In this document: in pieces, positions 18,217 through 26,536 of the stretch
Numbering within the stretch: position 1 is the stretch's first letter
How the letters are laid out: every line of letters starts with the position of its first letter
Origin: Flavobacteriaceae bacterium
GTDB taxonomy: Bacteria > Bacteroidota > Bacteroidia > Flavobacteriales > Flavobacteriaceae
Reading direction: 5' to 3'
DNA: 44,132 nt
Assembly (NCBI GenBank): GCA_030726725.1
Contig: JANRDC010000009.1
Span: forward strand, 1-44,132
Made by a program: the position numbers and the translations under genes
Notes under the pieces: model-generated
Told to the model about the DNA's origin: nothing
Databases searched by the model: none
The model's input: only the letters and a program-made list of their open reading frames with translations

Positions 18217-18988
18217 AATTGAAGCCATTGAAACGCGTATTGAGCCATTGAGAAAAGCATTGGCCCAACACCATTTGTACAACAGACTACAGACAATTGA
18301 AGATGTGGCTTTGTTTACAGAACAACACGTATTTGCCGTGTGGGATTTTATGTCATTGCTCAAATCCTTGCAGCGCAGTTTGAGTTGTGTGTCCGTGCCC
18401 TGGGTGCCTGCGCCTCATCCCCAGATCACCCGATTTATCAACGAAATTGTTTGGGGAGAAGAAAGCGATCTCGACGTTCATGGAAAGCCCAATAGCCACT
18501 ATGTGATGTATCTAGAGGCGATGAAAGAGCTCGGGGCTTCTACCCAGGAGATCGAAGGATTTGTGCGCCAAATAGCTCAAGGTGTTTCGGTACAAGACGC
18601 GCTCAAAGCTCACGCGCCAAGCGATGCCGTGCGCGCTTTTGTGGACTATACTTTTTCTGTGATCAACACGGGCAAATCCCACTGTGTGGCCTCCGCTTTT
18701 ACTTTTGGCAGAGAAGATTTGCTGCCTGAAGTGTTTATTCAAATCCTTGAAGAATCCAAAAATCAAGGGCGTCACTTTGTGCGCTTTAACTACTATTTGG
18801 AAAGGCACATAGAGGTAGATGGCGGGGAACACGGTCCTATTGCCCTAGAAATGATCGCGGCCTTGTGCGGAGATGACGAGGAAAAATGGAAAGAAGCAGA
18901 AGAAGTGGCTGTTCGCGCCCTCGAGGTGCGCTTAGCTTTGTGGACTGGGATTGCGGAGCATCTTCAGATGCGGAATGTCGTCCTCTAA
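18203..18988 (+). CDS. DUF3050 family protein (heme-oxygenase-like fold expected)
   Basis: A 261-residue soluble protein that I recognise as DUF3050. It is mainly helical, with conserved-looking HHLYNRL, TEQHVFAVWDFMSLLKSLQ, NEIVWGEESD and HIEVDGGEHGPIA segments; several histidines (in TEQHVF, DVHG, ERHIEVD and GEHG) could be metal ligands, as in heme-oxygenase-like and diiron proteins. No activity is known to me for the family. The ATG at 18203 overlaps the end of rnpA by 14 bases, suggesting coupled translation. Its last 57 bases lie antisense to the end of the acetyltransferase gene coming from the right. Confidence 0.78.
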   Translation: MKHPRIEAIETRIEPLRKALAQHHLYNRLQTIEDVALFTEQHVFAVWDFMSLLKSLQRSLSCVSVPWVPAPHPQITRFINEIVWGEESDLDVHGKPNSHYVMYLEAMKELGASTQEIEGFVRQIAQGVSVQDALKAHAPSDAVRAFVDYTFSVINTGKSHCVASAFTFGREDLLPEVFIQILEESKNQGRHFVRFNYYLERHIEVDGGEHGPIALEMIAALCGDDEEKWKEAEEVAVRALEVRLALWTGIAEHLQMRNVVL

Positions 18989-19402
18989 ATAGTTTTCTCC
19001 TGAACGAACAAAGCCAAAACCTTGGTAAAAGTCTTCTAAGTAGGCTTGGGCAGAAATGTGAATCACGGTCTTGCCCCAGCGGTGTTCCAGGGACGCTATA
19101 GCTTGTTTCATCAGTTGTTTTCCCTGCCCGAGTCCCCTATGGGTTGGGCTAGTAACTACGCGCCCGATGCTCGCCTGTTCAAAATAATCACCTGGCCCAA
19201 ACAAGCGGGCATAAGCGGCCAACACGCCGTTTTGCACACCCAATAGGTGTAAGGCTTTGAGGTCTTTTCCATCTACGTCTTGGTAAGGGCAATTTTGCTC
19301 CACCACAAACACTTCAGACCTAAGCGCTAAAACAGTGTATAAGCGATCTTTGGGCAAATCTTCCCAGGTATACACCTCCCAATGTAATTCTGTCGTTTTC
19401 AA
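18932..19402 (-). CDS. ElaA-like GNAT family N-acetyltransferase
   Basis: A 156-residue GNAT protein with the ElaA pattern: N-terminal LYTVLALRSEVFVVEQNCPYQDVDGKD, acetyl-CoA-binding segment IGRVVTSPTHRGLGQGKQLM, and C-terminal AQAYLEDFYQGFGFVRSGENYLEDDIPHLKM. It should acetylate an amine; ElaA substrates are not well established. The gene overlaps the CDF gene by 4 bases (ATGA) and is the third gene of the rpiB-CDF-GNAT unit. Its last 57 bases overlap the DUF3050 gene tail-to-tail, with no terminator between. Confidence 0.88.
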   Translation of the reverse strand: MKTTELHWEVYTWEDLPKDRLYTVLALRSEVFVVEQNCPYQDVDGKDLKALHLLGVQNGVLAAYARLFGPGDYFEQASIGRVVTSPTHRGLGQGKQLMKQAIASLEHRWGKTVIHISAQAYLEDFYQGFGFVRSGENYLEDDIPHLKMLRNPSPQS

Positions 19403-20307
19403 TCTTGTACAATCACAGGTTTAGGATCGTTCCTTCCGTATTCCGGCTGAAGCGTGATGTGGTTAATACCAAACTTTTCTTCCAGTACTTGCTCGATATG
19501 AGACAAGGATTGGTGGAAGGCTGATAAAGGAATATCGCTGTTAAAATCTATGTGTGCTTCTAAATGAATTTCGCGCTCGTTCAGCTGCCAAATATGGATG
19601 TGGTGCAGGTTTCGCACCCCTTCAAAACTGCAGACCTCTTGGACCAAAGCATCGACATCGATGTGTTCTGGGGTAAACAGCATCAACACTTTCATCGATT
19701 TTTGAAGTAAATCCAATCCTATATACACCAGATAAACGGCAATGGCTACTGTCAGCAGCGGATCCAACCAGTCCCATCCTAAATATCGGATACCTAAACC
19801 CCCAACCAACACGGCGATTGAAGCCAACATATCCGTAAACAAGTGGACATAAGCCGACTTCATATTCATGTTCTCTTCTGAATGTTTGTGCAAGAGCAGG
19901 ACGCTGGCCCCATTGGCCAGTATTCCCAAAAGAGCAAACCAAACCACCAACATACCATCAATCGGATGTGGATCTCTCCATCGGTGATAGGCCTCAAAAA
20001 CCAAAATGACGGCAACAATCACCAAAGTAGACGAATTCACAAATGCGGCTAAGATTTCAGCGCGTTTATACCCAAATGTTTTGTGAAAGGAAGCCTTGTT
20101 TTTAGACAGTCTAGCTGCAATATAGCTGACAATTAAAGAAAGTACATCCGAAAAATTGTGCAAAGCATCGGAAAGCAAGGCTAAACTACCAGACCATATA
20201 CCACCGATGACCTGGGCTGTGGTAATCAGTATGTTTAACCCAATAGACCAAAGCAGTGGTTTTTTTTGGTCGTGGTCAACCTGAGTATGTGGGTGGTGGT
20301 GACTCAA
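19399..20307 (-). CDS. Cation diffusion facilitator family transporter
   Basis: A 302-residue CDF/CzcD-type exporter. It has six predicted membrane segments and the two metal-binding pairs: SDALHNFSDVLSL in segment 2 (HxxxD) and HLFTDMLASI in segment 5 (HxxxD), which together suggest Zn(II). The N-terminus is His-rich (SHHHPHT). The C-terminal cytosolic domain contains VRNLHHIHIWQLNEREIHLEAHIDF, the usual dimerisation and sensing domain. It exports divalent metal in exchange for protons. It overlaps rpiB and the acetyltransferase gene by 4 bases each, so translation of all three is probably coupled. Confidence 0.93.
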   Translation of the reverse strand: MSHHHPHTQVDHDQKKPLLWSIGLNILITTAQVIGGIWSGSLALLSDALHNFSDVLSLIVSYIAARLSKNKASFHKTFGYKRAEILAAFVNSSTLVIVAVILVFEAYHRWRDPHPIDGMLVVWFALLGILANGASVLLLHKHSEENMNMKSAYVHLFTDMLASIAVLVGGLGIRYLGWDWLDPLLTVAIAVYLVYIGLDLLQKSMKVLMLFTPEHIDVDALVQEVCSFEGVRNLHHIHIWQLNEREIHLEAHIDFNSDIPLSAFHQSLSHIEQVLEEKFGINHITLQPEYGRNDPKPVIVQD

Positions 20308-20735
20308 GCGCAGGGAATTTTGTCAATCCGATCCTGATGTCTACCTCCCTCAAAAGGCGTTTCTAAAAAAGTTTTTACCATCTCAACTGCTTGAACAATC
20401 GATACAAAGCGAGCTGGAATACTCAATATATTGGCGTTGTTGTGCTGCTTAGCTAAAGCGACGATCTCTTTATTCCAACAGAGTGCCGCGCGTATCGCTT
20501 GATGTTTGTTGGCCGTCATGGCAGCGCCATTTCCGCTTCCGCAGATAATGATTCCTAAATCAACTTTCTTTTGTGCTACATCTTCGGCGACAGGATGTAT
20601 AAAATCTGGATAGTCAACACTGTTTTCGGTGTCTGTTCCATAATTGGTTACTTGGTGACCTTGGGCTTGTAAAAAATCGATAATGGCTTGTTTATAAGCA
20701 GGACCGGCGTGGTCATTTCCCATGGCTATTCTCAT
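20304..20735 (-). CDS. rpiB: Ribose-5-phosphate isomerase B
   Basis: A 143-residue RpiB/LacA-LacB family enzyme, interconverting ribose 5-phosphate and ribulose 5-phosphate in the pentose phosphate pathway. Visible features are the N-terminal MRIAMGNDHAG, the catalytic cysteine in IIICGSGNGAAMTANKH, and the C-terminal LETPFEGGRHQDRIDKI. The start at 20735 is chosen over an ATG 30 bases upstream because MRIAMGNDHAG is the normal N-terminus, and a TAACTTTG -7 element lies inside the longer reading. It is the first gene of the rpiB-CDF-GNAT unit. Confidence 0.93.
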   Translation of the reverse strand: MRIAMGNDHAGPAYKQAIIDFLQAQGHQVTNYGTDTENSVDYPDFIHPVAEDVAQKKVDLGIIICGSGNGAAMTANKHQAIRAALCWNKEIVALAKQHNNANILSIPARFVSIVQAVEMVKTFLETPFEGGRHQDRIDKIPCA

Positions 20736-20752
20736 ATGTGTACAGTTTAGTT

Positions 20753-20760
20753 CAAAGTTA
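20753..20760 (-). promoter_or_regulatory. rpiB: Putative rpiB -7 promoter element
   Basis: TAACTTTG on the minus strand, a perfect TAnnTTTG match, 17 bases before the rpiB ATG at 20735. It supports that start over the upstream ATG. No clear -33 TTTG. Confidence 0.45.
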
Positions 20761-21177
20761 GTCAATATCCTTTTGATAACTCTTGATTACTTTATGATTG
20801 CAGATCATCTCATTTGTATAAGGGACTAAAAAATCCAATTACACAAGTAAATTTTGTGTTTAGTTATGGTGGAGATGTTCACGAGTTCCAGGGAAAGATC
20901 AACAGAAATTTCATTTTTATTTCTGCACAAAACAAACTTTAGCTGCTTATTAACTATTGTTTATTACTCAATTATACAGCTGTTTTTCAAGTAATTAAAA
21001 TTCTAAAAACCCGTTGATAAAATCGAATTTGTGTTGACAGATATTTTAGACAAAAAAAGTTATTGACCTTATCAACAATACATCATAGTCCATCATTTCA
21101 TTTAAAATAAAAAAGAAAAAATAGAAGATGGTTTCTATTCTGTTCATAGCTTTTCAAACCAAGCCATCTTTATTTCG

Positions 21178-21185
21178 TACTTTTC
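21178..21185 (+). promoter_or_regulatory. rnr: Possible rnr -7 promoter element
   Basis: TACTTTTC differs from TAnnTTTG only at the last base and ends 14 bases before the ATG at 21200; TTTC at 21152-21155 is a possible -33 element with a 22-base spacer. It would place the transcription start inside the longer reading that begins at 21128, favouring the start at 21200. Confidence 0.3.
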
Positions 21186-21199
21186 GGAAAATTTTTATA

Positions 21200-23254
21200 A
21201 TGTCCAGAAATAAAAAGAAGCAGCATTCCACTTCAAAAGCTACTTCTTCCAAAAAGGATCATCGAAAAGGTGGTCCAATGACCAAAAAATACGCTGAAGG
21301 AGTTATTGAAGTCACTGCTAAAGGAAATGCTTATGTGGTGATTGAGGGACAAGAACAAGATGTCTTTATTCCTTTTCACAAAATAAACAGAGCTTTTCAC
21401 AAAGACAAAGTTCAAATATATATCTATCCCCAAAGAGCTGGAAAGAAGTTGGAAGGTGAGGTAGTACAGGTATTGACTCGCTTTAAAACTGCGTTTGTTG
21501 GGGTAGTAGATCTTCAAGAAAAATACGCCTTTATCAGACCATCAGATCACCGGGTGTACAAAGACTTTTTTGTGCGTTTAGATGATTTAATGGATGCTCA
21601 GGATAAAGACAAGGTAGTGATTGAATTTATCGAGTGGTCTGAACATATGGGTTCTCCGACCGCTAAAGTAGTTCAGGTTTTAGGTACACCAGGAGCGCAT
21701 CAAACAGAAATGCACGCTATTCTAGCTACGTACGGTTTGCCTTATAGTTTTGCTCCTGAAGTGGAAGAATTTGCCCAGCAAATCGATACGCGCATTTTGC
21801 CCGAGGAAATTGCTAAGCGTCGGGATATGCGGGATGTGCTCACCTTTACGATTGATCCAAAAGATGCTAAAGATTTCGATGATGCTTTATCTTTTGAAGT
21901 TTTAGACAATGGATTGTTCCGCATAGGTATCCACATTGCTGATGTGTCCCACTACCTTCAACCAGGTACCGTATTGGATGATGAAGCATTTGAAAGAGCA
22001 ACATCGGTTTATTTGGTAGACCGCGTTGTGCCTATGTTGCCCGAGGTTTTGAGCAACCACGCATGCTCGCTGCGTCCCAACGAGGAAAAATATACTTTCT
22101 CTGCCATTTTTGACCTAGATCAACAGGGGGTGATAAAAGATCAGTGGTTTGGGCGTACAGTTATCCTGTCTGATGAACGCTTTGCGTACGAAGAAGCACA
22201 ACACCTGATTGAAACCCAAAAAAATCATATACCCGCACCTATTTCTATTCGAGAAACGGCTTATGATGTGTCGGATGAAGTGCTTAAGGCGGTGTTGACC
22301 ATGAATCAACTAGCCTTGATTATGCGAGAACAACGCATGGAGCAAGGGGCTATATCGTTTGACAAAGTAGAGGTTAAGTTCAAATTAGACGAAACCAACA
22401 ATCCTGTCGGTGTGTTCTTTAAGCAAGCTAAAGCAGCCAACCATTTGATTGAGGAATTCATGTTGCTGGCCAACAAAAAAGTAGCAGAGTTTATCGGAAA
22501 AAACGAGCATAAGAAAACGTTTGTTTATCGGGTACACGACGAACCAGATCCACAAAAATTGATTTTGCTCAACGGCATTATCAGCCGTTTTGGCCACAGG
22601 CTCAATCTAAAAGATCCCAAAACGATCGCGCAAAGTTTAAATGGTTTGCTCAAGGATGTTCAAGGAAGAAAAGAGCAGAATATGGTCGATACTTTGGCGA
22701 TTAGAACCATGAGTAAGGCGATATACACGACCCAAAATATCGGACATTACGGATTGGCTTTTGACCATTACACCCATTTTACCTCCCCGATTCGACGCTA
22801 TCCAGATGTGATGGTGCACAGACTTTTGCAACATTACCTAGATGGTGGTGCTTCGCCCAAGGAAGCCAAGTACGAAGCCATGTGCAAACACAGCTCTGAT
22901 ATGGAAGGTCTTGCTGCCAATGCGGAAAGAGATTCTATCAAATACATGCAGATCAAGTGGATGCAAGACCGCAAAGACCAAACATTTTTGGGCGTGATTT
23001 CTGGCGTCACCGAGTGGGGTGTCTACGTAGAAATTGTAGAAAATAAATGCGAAGGAATGGTCCGTACCAGAGATATACGGGGGGATCATTTTGTGTTTAA
23101 CGAACGAGAATACGCCATTGTGGGCCAACGCACCAAGAGAACCTATCAGCTCGGAGACGAGGTGATGGTATTGGTTAAAAACACAGATTTAGAAAAAAGG
23201 CAAATGGATTTTGAGCTGCTCGGCACCCCACAAGAGGTACAGGCTAAGCGGTAA
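21200..23254 (+). CDS. rnr: Ribonuclease R
   Basis: A 684-residue 3'-5' exoribonuclease of the RNase II/R family. A basic N-terminus (SRNKKKQHSTSKATSSKK) is followed by cold-shock-like domains up to about residue 170, the RNB catalytic domain with the DPKDAKDFDDA motif at 219-229 (catalytic aspartates), the HFTSPIRRYPDVMVHRLL segment, and a C-terminal S1 domain (about residues 590-670). It degrades structured RNA and takes part in rRNA and mRNA quality control. The start at 21200 was chosen over an in-frame ATG 72 bases upstream because the latter would add a hydrophobic stretch unlike the family. The region has lower G+C than most of the window. Confidence 0.94.
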   Translation: MSRNKKKQHSTSKATSSKKDHRKGGPMTKKYAEGVIEVTAKGNAYVVIEGQEQDVFIPFHKINRAFHKDKVQIYIYPQRAGKKLEGEVVQVLTRFKTAFVGVVDLQEKYAFIRPSDHRVYKDFFVRLDDLMDAQDKDKVVIEFIEWSEHMGSPTAKVVQVLGTPGAHQTEMHAILATYGLPYSFAPEVEEFAQQIDTRILPEEIAKRRDMRDVLTFTIDPKDAKDFDDALSFEVLDNGLFRIGIHIADVSHYLQPGTVLDDEAFERATSVYLVDRVVPMLPEVLSNHACSLRPNEEKYTFSAIFDLDQQGVIKDQWFGRTVILSDERFAYEEAQHLIETQKNHIPAPISIRETAYDVSDEVLKAVLTMNQLALIMREQRMEQGAISFDKVEVKFKLDETNNPVGVFFKQAKAANHLIEEFMLLANKKVAEFIGKNEHKKTFVYRVHDEPDPQKLILLNGIISRFGHRLNLKDPKTIAQSLNGLLKDVQGRKEQNMVDTLAIRTMSKAIYTTQNIGHYGLAFDHYTHFTSPIRRYPDVMVHRLLQHYLDGGASPKEAKYEAMCKHSSDMEGLAANAERDSIKYMQIKWMQDRKDQTFLGVISGVTEWGVYVEIVENKCEGMVRTRDIRGDHFVFNEREYAIVGQRTKRTYQLGDEVMVLVKNTDLEKRQMDFELLGTPQEVQAKR

Positions 23255-23271
23255 TTTTGTATTTTTCAAGG

Positions 23272-23946
23272 GTGAAAAACTTTTGGGCTTTATTATTGTT
23301 TGTTTTTTTCTCCATATCCCTTTGGGCTCAAGGAGATAAGTCGCTTCAGCCGTTTACTACTTTTACCGCTGAAGACGGAGTCTCTGTGGTACTGATTCCG
23401 GGCAGCGAGTACAAAATGCAGGTCAAGGGCGCTGGAATCGACCAGCTGATCATCGCTCAGTCTGCAGGAAATCTAAACATCAAACCCAAAAACAAAACGC
23501 TTTTTTCTGGATATAAAATATTCGTTGAATTGACCTATTCAGGGGCATTAGCTGTTGTTGAGGCCAAGAACGACGCTCTTGTTAAGCTCAACGGGCCGCT
23601 CAAACAAACCAGAATTCAACTCAAAGCACAGGATAATGGGCGTGTTGAGGCTCAGCTTCAGGTAGAACAACTATTGGTGAGGGCTACCTTTGGCGGTATT
23701 GTTGAACCTCAGGGAACGGCAAAAAATCAAGACATCGTATTATTGACATCCGGCACCTTTTTGGGAAAAGCGTTTAAAACCGCTTTTACGACACTTTCTG
23801 TCAGCGCAGGAGGACAAGCAGAAGTGGTGGCTAAAGATTACTTAAAAGCCACCGTAAAGGCCGGAGGAAGCGTCATCGTCTTTGGCAGACCAACCCAAGT
23901 CGAGCAAAGCACTTTGTTTGGGGGAACCATAACCATTAAAGATTGA
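23272..23946 (+). CDS. DUF2807 (GIN domain) secreted protein
   Basis: A 224-residue exported protein: an N-terminal signal peptide ending LWAQG, then a repetitive beta-strand region typical of the DUF2807/GIN auto-transporter-adhesin-head-like family, with short repeated turns such as KAQDNGRVEAQL, VSAGGQAEVVAKD and VKAGGSVIVFG. No catalytic residues are visible. The start is uncertain: GTG at 23272 puts the lysine-containing signal peptide first (VKNFWALLLF...), whereas TTG at 23257 would give five more residues. It follows rnr closely, and its stop overlaps the LysE start by one base (TGATG). The function of this family is not established; an envelope role is likely. Confidence 0.78.
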   Translation: MKNFWALLLFVFFSISLWAQGDKSLQPFTTFTAEDGVSVVLIPGSEYKMQVKGAGIDQLIIAQSAGNLNIKPKNKTLFSGYKIFVELTYSGALAVVEAKNDALVKLNGPLKQTRIQLKAQDNGRVEAQLQVEQLLVRATFGGIVEPQGTAKNQDIVLLTSGTFLGKAFKTAFTTLSVSAGGQAEVVAKDYLKATVKAGGSVIVFGRPTQVEQSTLFGGTITIKD

Positions 23947-24605
23947 TGTGGGGGGATATACAAGCGGGAATTCCGCTCGGGATCTTATTGGCCTTTGTAG
24001 TAGGTCCTGTATTTTTTGTGGTTTTGGAAACTGCTGCGCTTAGAGGAATAAAACCCGCATTGGTGCTTGATCTAGGCGTAGTGACTGCAGACGCCCTTTT
24101 TTTAACCATCGCTTATTTCAGCAGTTTTCAGCTTTTGGACAACCTCAACAATCAGCCAGGTCTTTTTGTTTTTGGGGGCGCCGTGCTGTCCGTTTACGGT
24201 TTGGTGCTGATCTTTAAAAAAGAAGCACCCCACGAAAACGACCAAAAACCGAGCTCTGGGGATTACTTCACTTTATTTGCCAAAGGATTTTTGCTCAACA
24301 TCATCAACATCGGTGTATTGGTATTTTGGTTGGGGGTGGTGATTGTAGTTGGCCCAACTATGGACAATGATCCCAGTAGATTAGGGGTGTTTTTTGGCAC
24401 GGTGCTCACCACCTATTTAACGGTTGATTTTTTTAAAATTTTGTTGGCCAAACAGCTTAAGTCCAAGCTTACCCCCACCCGTGTTACCCGAATAAAAAAA
24501 GGAATAGGCCTGCTTTTAGTGGCCAGCGGTGTGTTTTTGATGGTTAAGGGCTTTTTACCACAAGAAGCATTGCCGCTTACCCAGGGTATAGAATATTTAG
24601 AGTAG
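23946..24605 (+). CDS. LysE/RhtB family transporter
   Basis: A 219-residue inner-membrane protein with about six hydrophobic segments and the LysE-like N-terminus IPLGILLAFVVGPVFFVVLETAALRG, in which the GPVFF segment corresponds to the GP motif of the family. LysE/RhtB proteins export amino acids or similar small metabolites by proton exchange; the substrate cannot be predicted. The ATG at 23946 overlaps the DUF2807 stop by one base. The gene ends at a hairpin that also terminates the facing tRNA-Cys gene. Confidence 0.85.
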   Translation: MWGDIQAGIPLGILLAFVVGPVFFVVLETAALRGIKPALVLDLGVVTADALFLTIAYFSSFQLLDNLNNQPGLFVFGGAVLSVYGLVLIFKKEAPHENDQKPSSGDYFTLFAKGFLLNIINIGVLVFWLGVVIVVGPTMDNDPSRLGVFFGTVLTTYLTVDFFKILLAKQLKSKLTPTRVTRIKKGIGLLLVASGVFLMVKGFLPQEALPLTQGIEYLE

Positions 24606-24613
24606 GGCATAAA

Positions 24614-24636
24614 AAAACCCGCTAATCGCGGGTTTT
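24614..24636. terminator. Bidirectional terminator (LysE gene / tRNA-Cys)
   Basis: Hairpin with 9-bp arms AAAACCCGC and GCGGGTTTT and a 5-base loop TAATC. It begins 8 bases after the LysE stop and abuts the 3' end of the leftward tRNA-Cys, so it can serve both. Confidence 0.8.
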
Positions 24637-24637
24637 G

Positions 24638-24708
24638 AGGCATCAAGCAGATTCGAACTGCTGTACGAGCTTTTGCAGAGCTCTGCCTAGCCACTCGGCC
24701 ATGATGCC
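24638..24708 (-). tRNA. tRNA-Cys (GCA)
   Basis: A 71-base cloverleaf on the minus strand: acceptor GGCATCA/TGATGCC, D arm GCC...GGC, anticodon arm GAGCT-CTGCAAA-AGCTC with anticodon GCA, T arm AGCAG-TTCGAAT-CTGCT and discriminator U, as expected for tRNA-Cys. CCA is not encoded; the next bases are CA followed by the terminator stem. Confidence 0.95.
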
Positions 24709-24761
24709 CTAAGGGCTGCAAAGGTAGGTGAAAAACCCTGAATTGCAATAGGAATTTTTCT

Positions 24762-26456
24762 TTACCCCCCGTTTTCAGTGGCTTCCAACCGCGCCCAGGT
24801 ATCTCTGAGACCAACGGTTTTATTAAACACCAATTTTCCTGGTTGGCTGTCTTTATCCACCACAAAATAACCCATGCGTTGAAACTGAAAGCGATCTTCC
24901 GGTTGGGCGCTGGCCAAACTAGGTTCTACAAAGGCTTGAATCACCTCTAGGGAATTTGGGTTGACCAAGTCTAAAAAAGGGATGTCTTTATGGCTGTCGG
25001 GTGTAGCGTCGGTAAATAAGCGATCGTATAAACGGACCTCAACGGGCAGCGCATGGGCCGCGGACACCCAGTGCAGGGTTCCCTTCACTTTGCGCAAGCT
25101 TTCCTCTGTACCGCTACCGCTCTTGCTTTTCGGATCATAAGTGCAATACACACAGGTAATTGCGCCTGTTTCGTCTTTATCGCAGCGCACCGCTTGGATG
25201 ATATAGCCGTTTTTGAGTCGCACTTCTCCGCCTAGGGCCAATCTGAAAAATTTGCGGTTGCCTTCCTCTTTAAAGTCTTCTTGCTCGATGAGCAATTCCC
25301 GGGTAAACGGAATTTGGCGCATACCTGCTGATTCGTCTTCTGGATTGTTTTCCGCATCGAGCCACTCTACTTGACCTTCCGGATAATTTTCAATCACCAC
25401 CTTAAGCGGGTCAAGCACCCCCATCACCCGAGGGGCAATTTTGTTGAGGTGTTCACGCACGCTAAATTCAAGTAGGGATAAGTCCACCAAGTTGTCTCTT
25501 TTGGCGATTCCGATGGTGTCGGCAAATTGTCGAATAGATTCAGGTGTATACCCCCTTCTTCTGAGTCCAGAAATGGTGGGCATACGCGGATCATCCCAAC
25601 CGCTCACGTGTTTTTCCTCGACCAACTGTAGGAGCTTTCTTTTGCTCACTACGGTATGGCTAAAATTCCTGCGGGCAAATTCTCGCTGCTTCGGACGCAC
25701 CGCCTGAGTGTCGATAATCTGGTCCAAAAACCAGTCGTATAATTCTCTGTGCATGGTAAATTCCATGGTGCACAGGGAGTGTGAAACCTGTTCTAAATAG
25801 TCGCTCTGACCGTGTGCCCAATCGTACATGGGATAGATGCACCAATCGTTGCCAGTCCTGTGGTGATGTCTGTGCAAAATCCGGTACAAGATCGGGTCGC
25901 GCATCAGCATATTGGTGTGGTCCATGGCAATTTTGGCCCGGAGCACATGGCTGCCTTCTGGGTGAACTCCGTCCTTCATCTCGCGGAACAATCGCAGGTT
26001 TTCTTCGACTGAACGGTCTCTGAATGGACTGTTGGACCCTGCCTGAGTCGGTGTTCCTTTTTGTTGGGCCATTGTTTCAGCGTCTTGGCTGTCCACATAA
26101 GCTTTTCCCGATTGAATGAGACTTACTGCCCAATCGTAGAGTTGCTGAAAATAATCAGAAGCATAGCACTCTTGGTCCCAAGTGTACCCCAGCCAAGCCA
26201 CATCGCGCTTGATCGCATCGACGTATTCCTGTTCCTCTTTTGCTGGATTGGTGTCGTCAAACCTCAAGTTTACAGGAGCGTTGTAGCGCTGTCCCAGTCC
26301 AAAATTTAGGCATATAGAACTGGCGTGTCCCATATGCAGATACCCGTTGGGCTCAGGAGGGAAACGAAACTTTAAATGTGTTGGGGCCAATCCCCCCTTG
26401 AGGTCGTCCTCAATGATGTGTTCAATAAAATTGAGTGAACGGGTAGGCGTTGTCAT
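24762..26456 (-). CDS. glnS: Glutaminyl-tRNA synthetase
   Basis: A 564-residue class I synthetase. The HIGH-type motif is PPEPNGYLHMGH (HMGH at residues 41-44) and the KMSKS-type loop is VVSKRKL (269-275), both characteristic of GlnRS; the C-terminal beta-barrel anticodon-binding domain includes LGGEVRLKNGYIIQAV. Presence of GlnRS means Gln-tRNA is charged directly here. The start at 26456 is preferred over one 42 bases upstream because a TACTTTTG -7 element (26476-26483, minus strand) lies within the longer reading and the family begins near here. Divergent from folB. Confidence 0.95.
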   Translation of the reverse strand: MTTPTRSLNFIEHIIEDDLKGGLAPTHLKFRFPPEPNGYLHMGHASSICLNFGLGQRYNAPVNLRFDDTNPAKEEQEYVDAIKRDVAWLGYTWDQECYASDYFQQLYDWAVSLIQSGKAYVDSQDAETMAQQKGTPTQAGSNSPFRDRSVEENLRLFREMKDGVHPEGSHVLRAKIAMDHTNMLMRDPILYRILHRHHHRTGNDWCIYPMYDWAHGQSDYLEQVSHSLCTMEFTMHRELYDWFLDQIIDTQAVRPKQREFARRNFSHTVVSKRKLLQLVEEKHVSGWDDPRMPTISGLRRRGYTPESIRQFADTIGIAKRDNLVDLSLLEFSVREHLNKIAPRVMGVLDPLKVVIENYPEGQVEWLDAENNPEDESAGMRQIPFTRELLIEQEDFKEEGNRKFFRLALGGEVRLKNGYIIQAVRCDKDETGAITCVYCTYDPKSKSGSGTEESLRKVKGTLHWVSAAHALPVEVRLYDRLFTDATPDSHKDIPFLDLVNPNSLEVIQAFVEPSLASAQPEDRFQFQRMGYFVVDKDSQPGKLVFNKTVGLRDTWARLEATENGG

Positions 26457-26475
26457 GAAGCGATGAGATTTAACG

Positions 26476-26483
26476 CAAAAGTA
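26476..26483 (-). promoter_or_regulatory. glnS: Putative glnS -7 promoter element
   Basis: TACTTTTG on the minus strand, a perfect TAnnTTTG match, 19 bases before the glnS ATG. No good TTTG at -33 was found. Confidence 0.45.
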
Positions 26484-26499
26484 AGCATTTCGACCCATA

Positions 26500-26532
26500 T
26501 TTGCCGGTGTCTGTAAGAGTTGTGTATCTTTG
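26500..26532 (+). promoter_or_regulatory. folB: folB promoter, near-leaderless
   Basis: TTTG (26500-26503), a 21-base spacer and TATCTTTG (26525-26532), a perfect -7 match. The element ends only 4 bases before the folB ATG, so transcription should begin at or almost at the start codon. This is the best two-part promoter among the short-spaced group. Confidence 0.55.
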
Positions 26533-26536
26533 AGCT

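Larger units (their letters stand above)
20736..21199. other. 464-bp AT-rich intergenic region; candidate replication origin
   Basis: This is the only long gene-free stretch in the window, between divergent rpiB and rnr. A hand count of 20941-21120 gives 43 G or C in 180 bases (24%), well below the flanking genes. It contains TTATCAACA (21069-21077, one mismatch to the DnaA box TTATCCACA), TGTTGACA (21032-21039), GTTGATAA (21013-21020) and TTGATAA (20773-20779). Two parS-type sites lie 9-11 kb to the right. I saw no ORF or RNA gene in it. It may be an origin or simply a double promoter region. Confidence 0.3.

Noticed and set aside
21128-21199. Longer N-terminus for RNase R starting at 21128
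   Set aside because: The added 24 residues are hydrophobic and unlike the basic RNase R start, and a likely -7 element (21178-21185) falls inside this extension.
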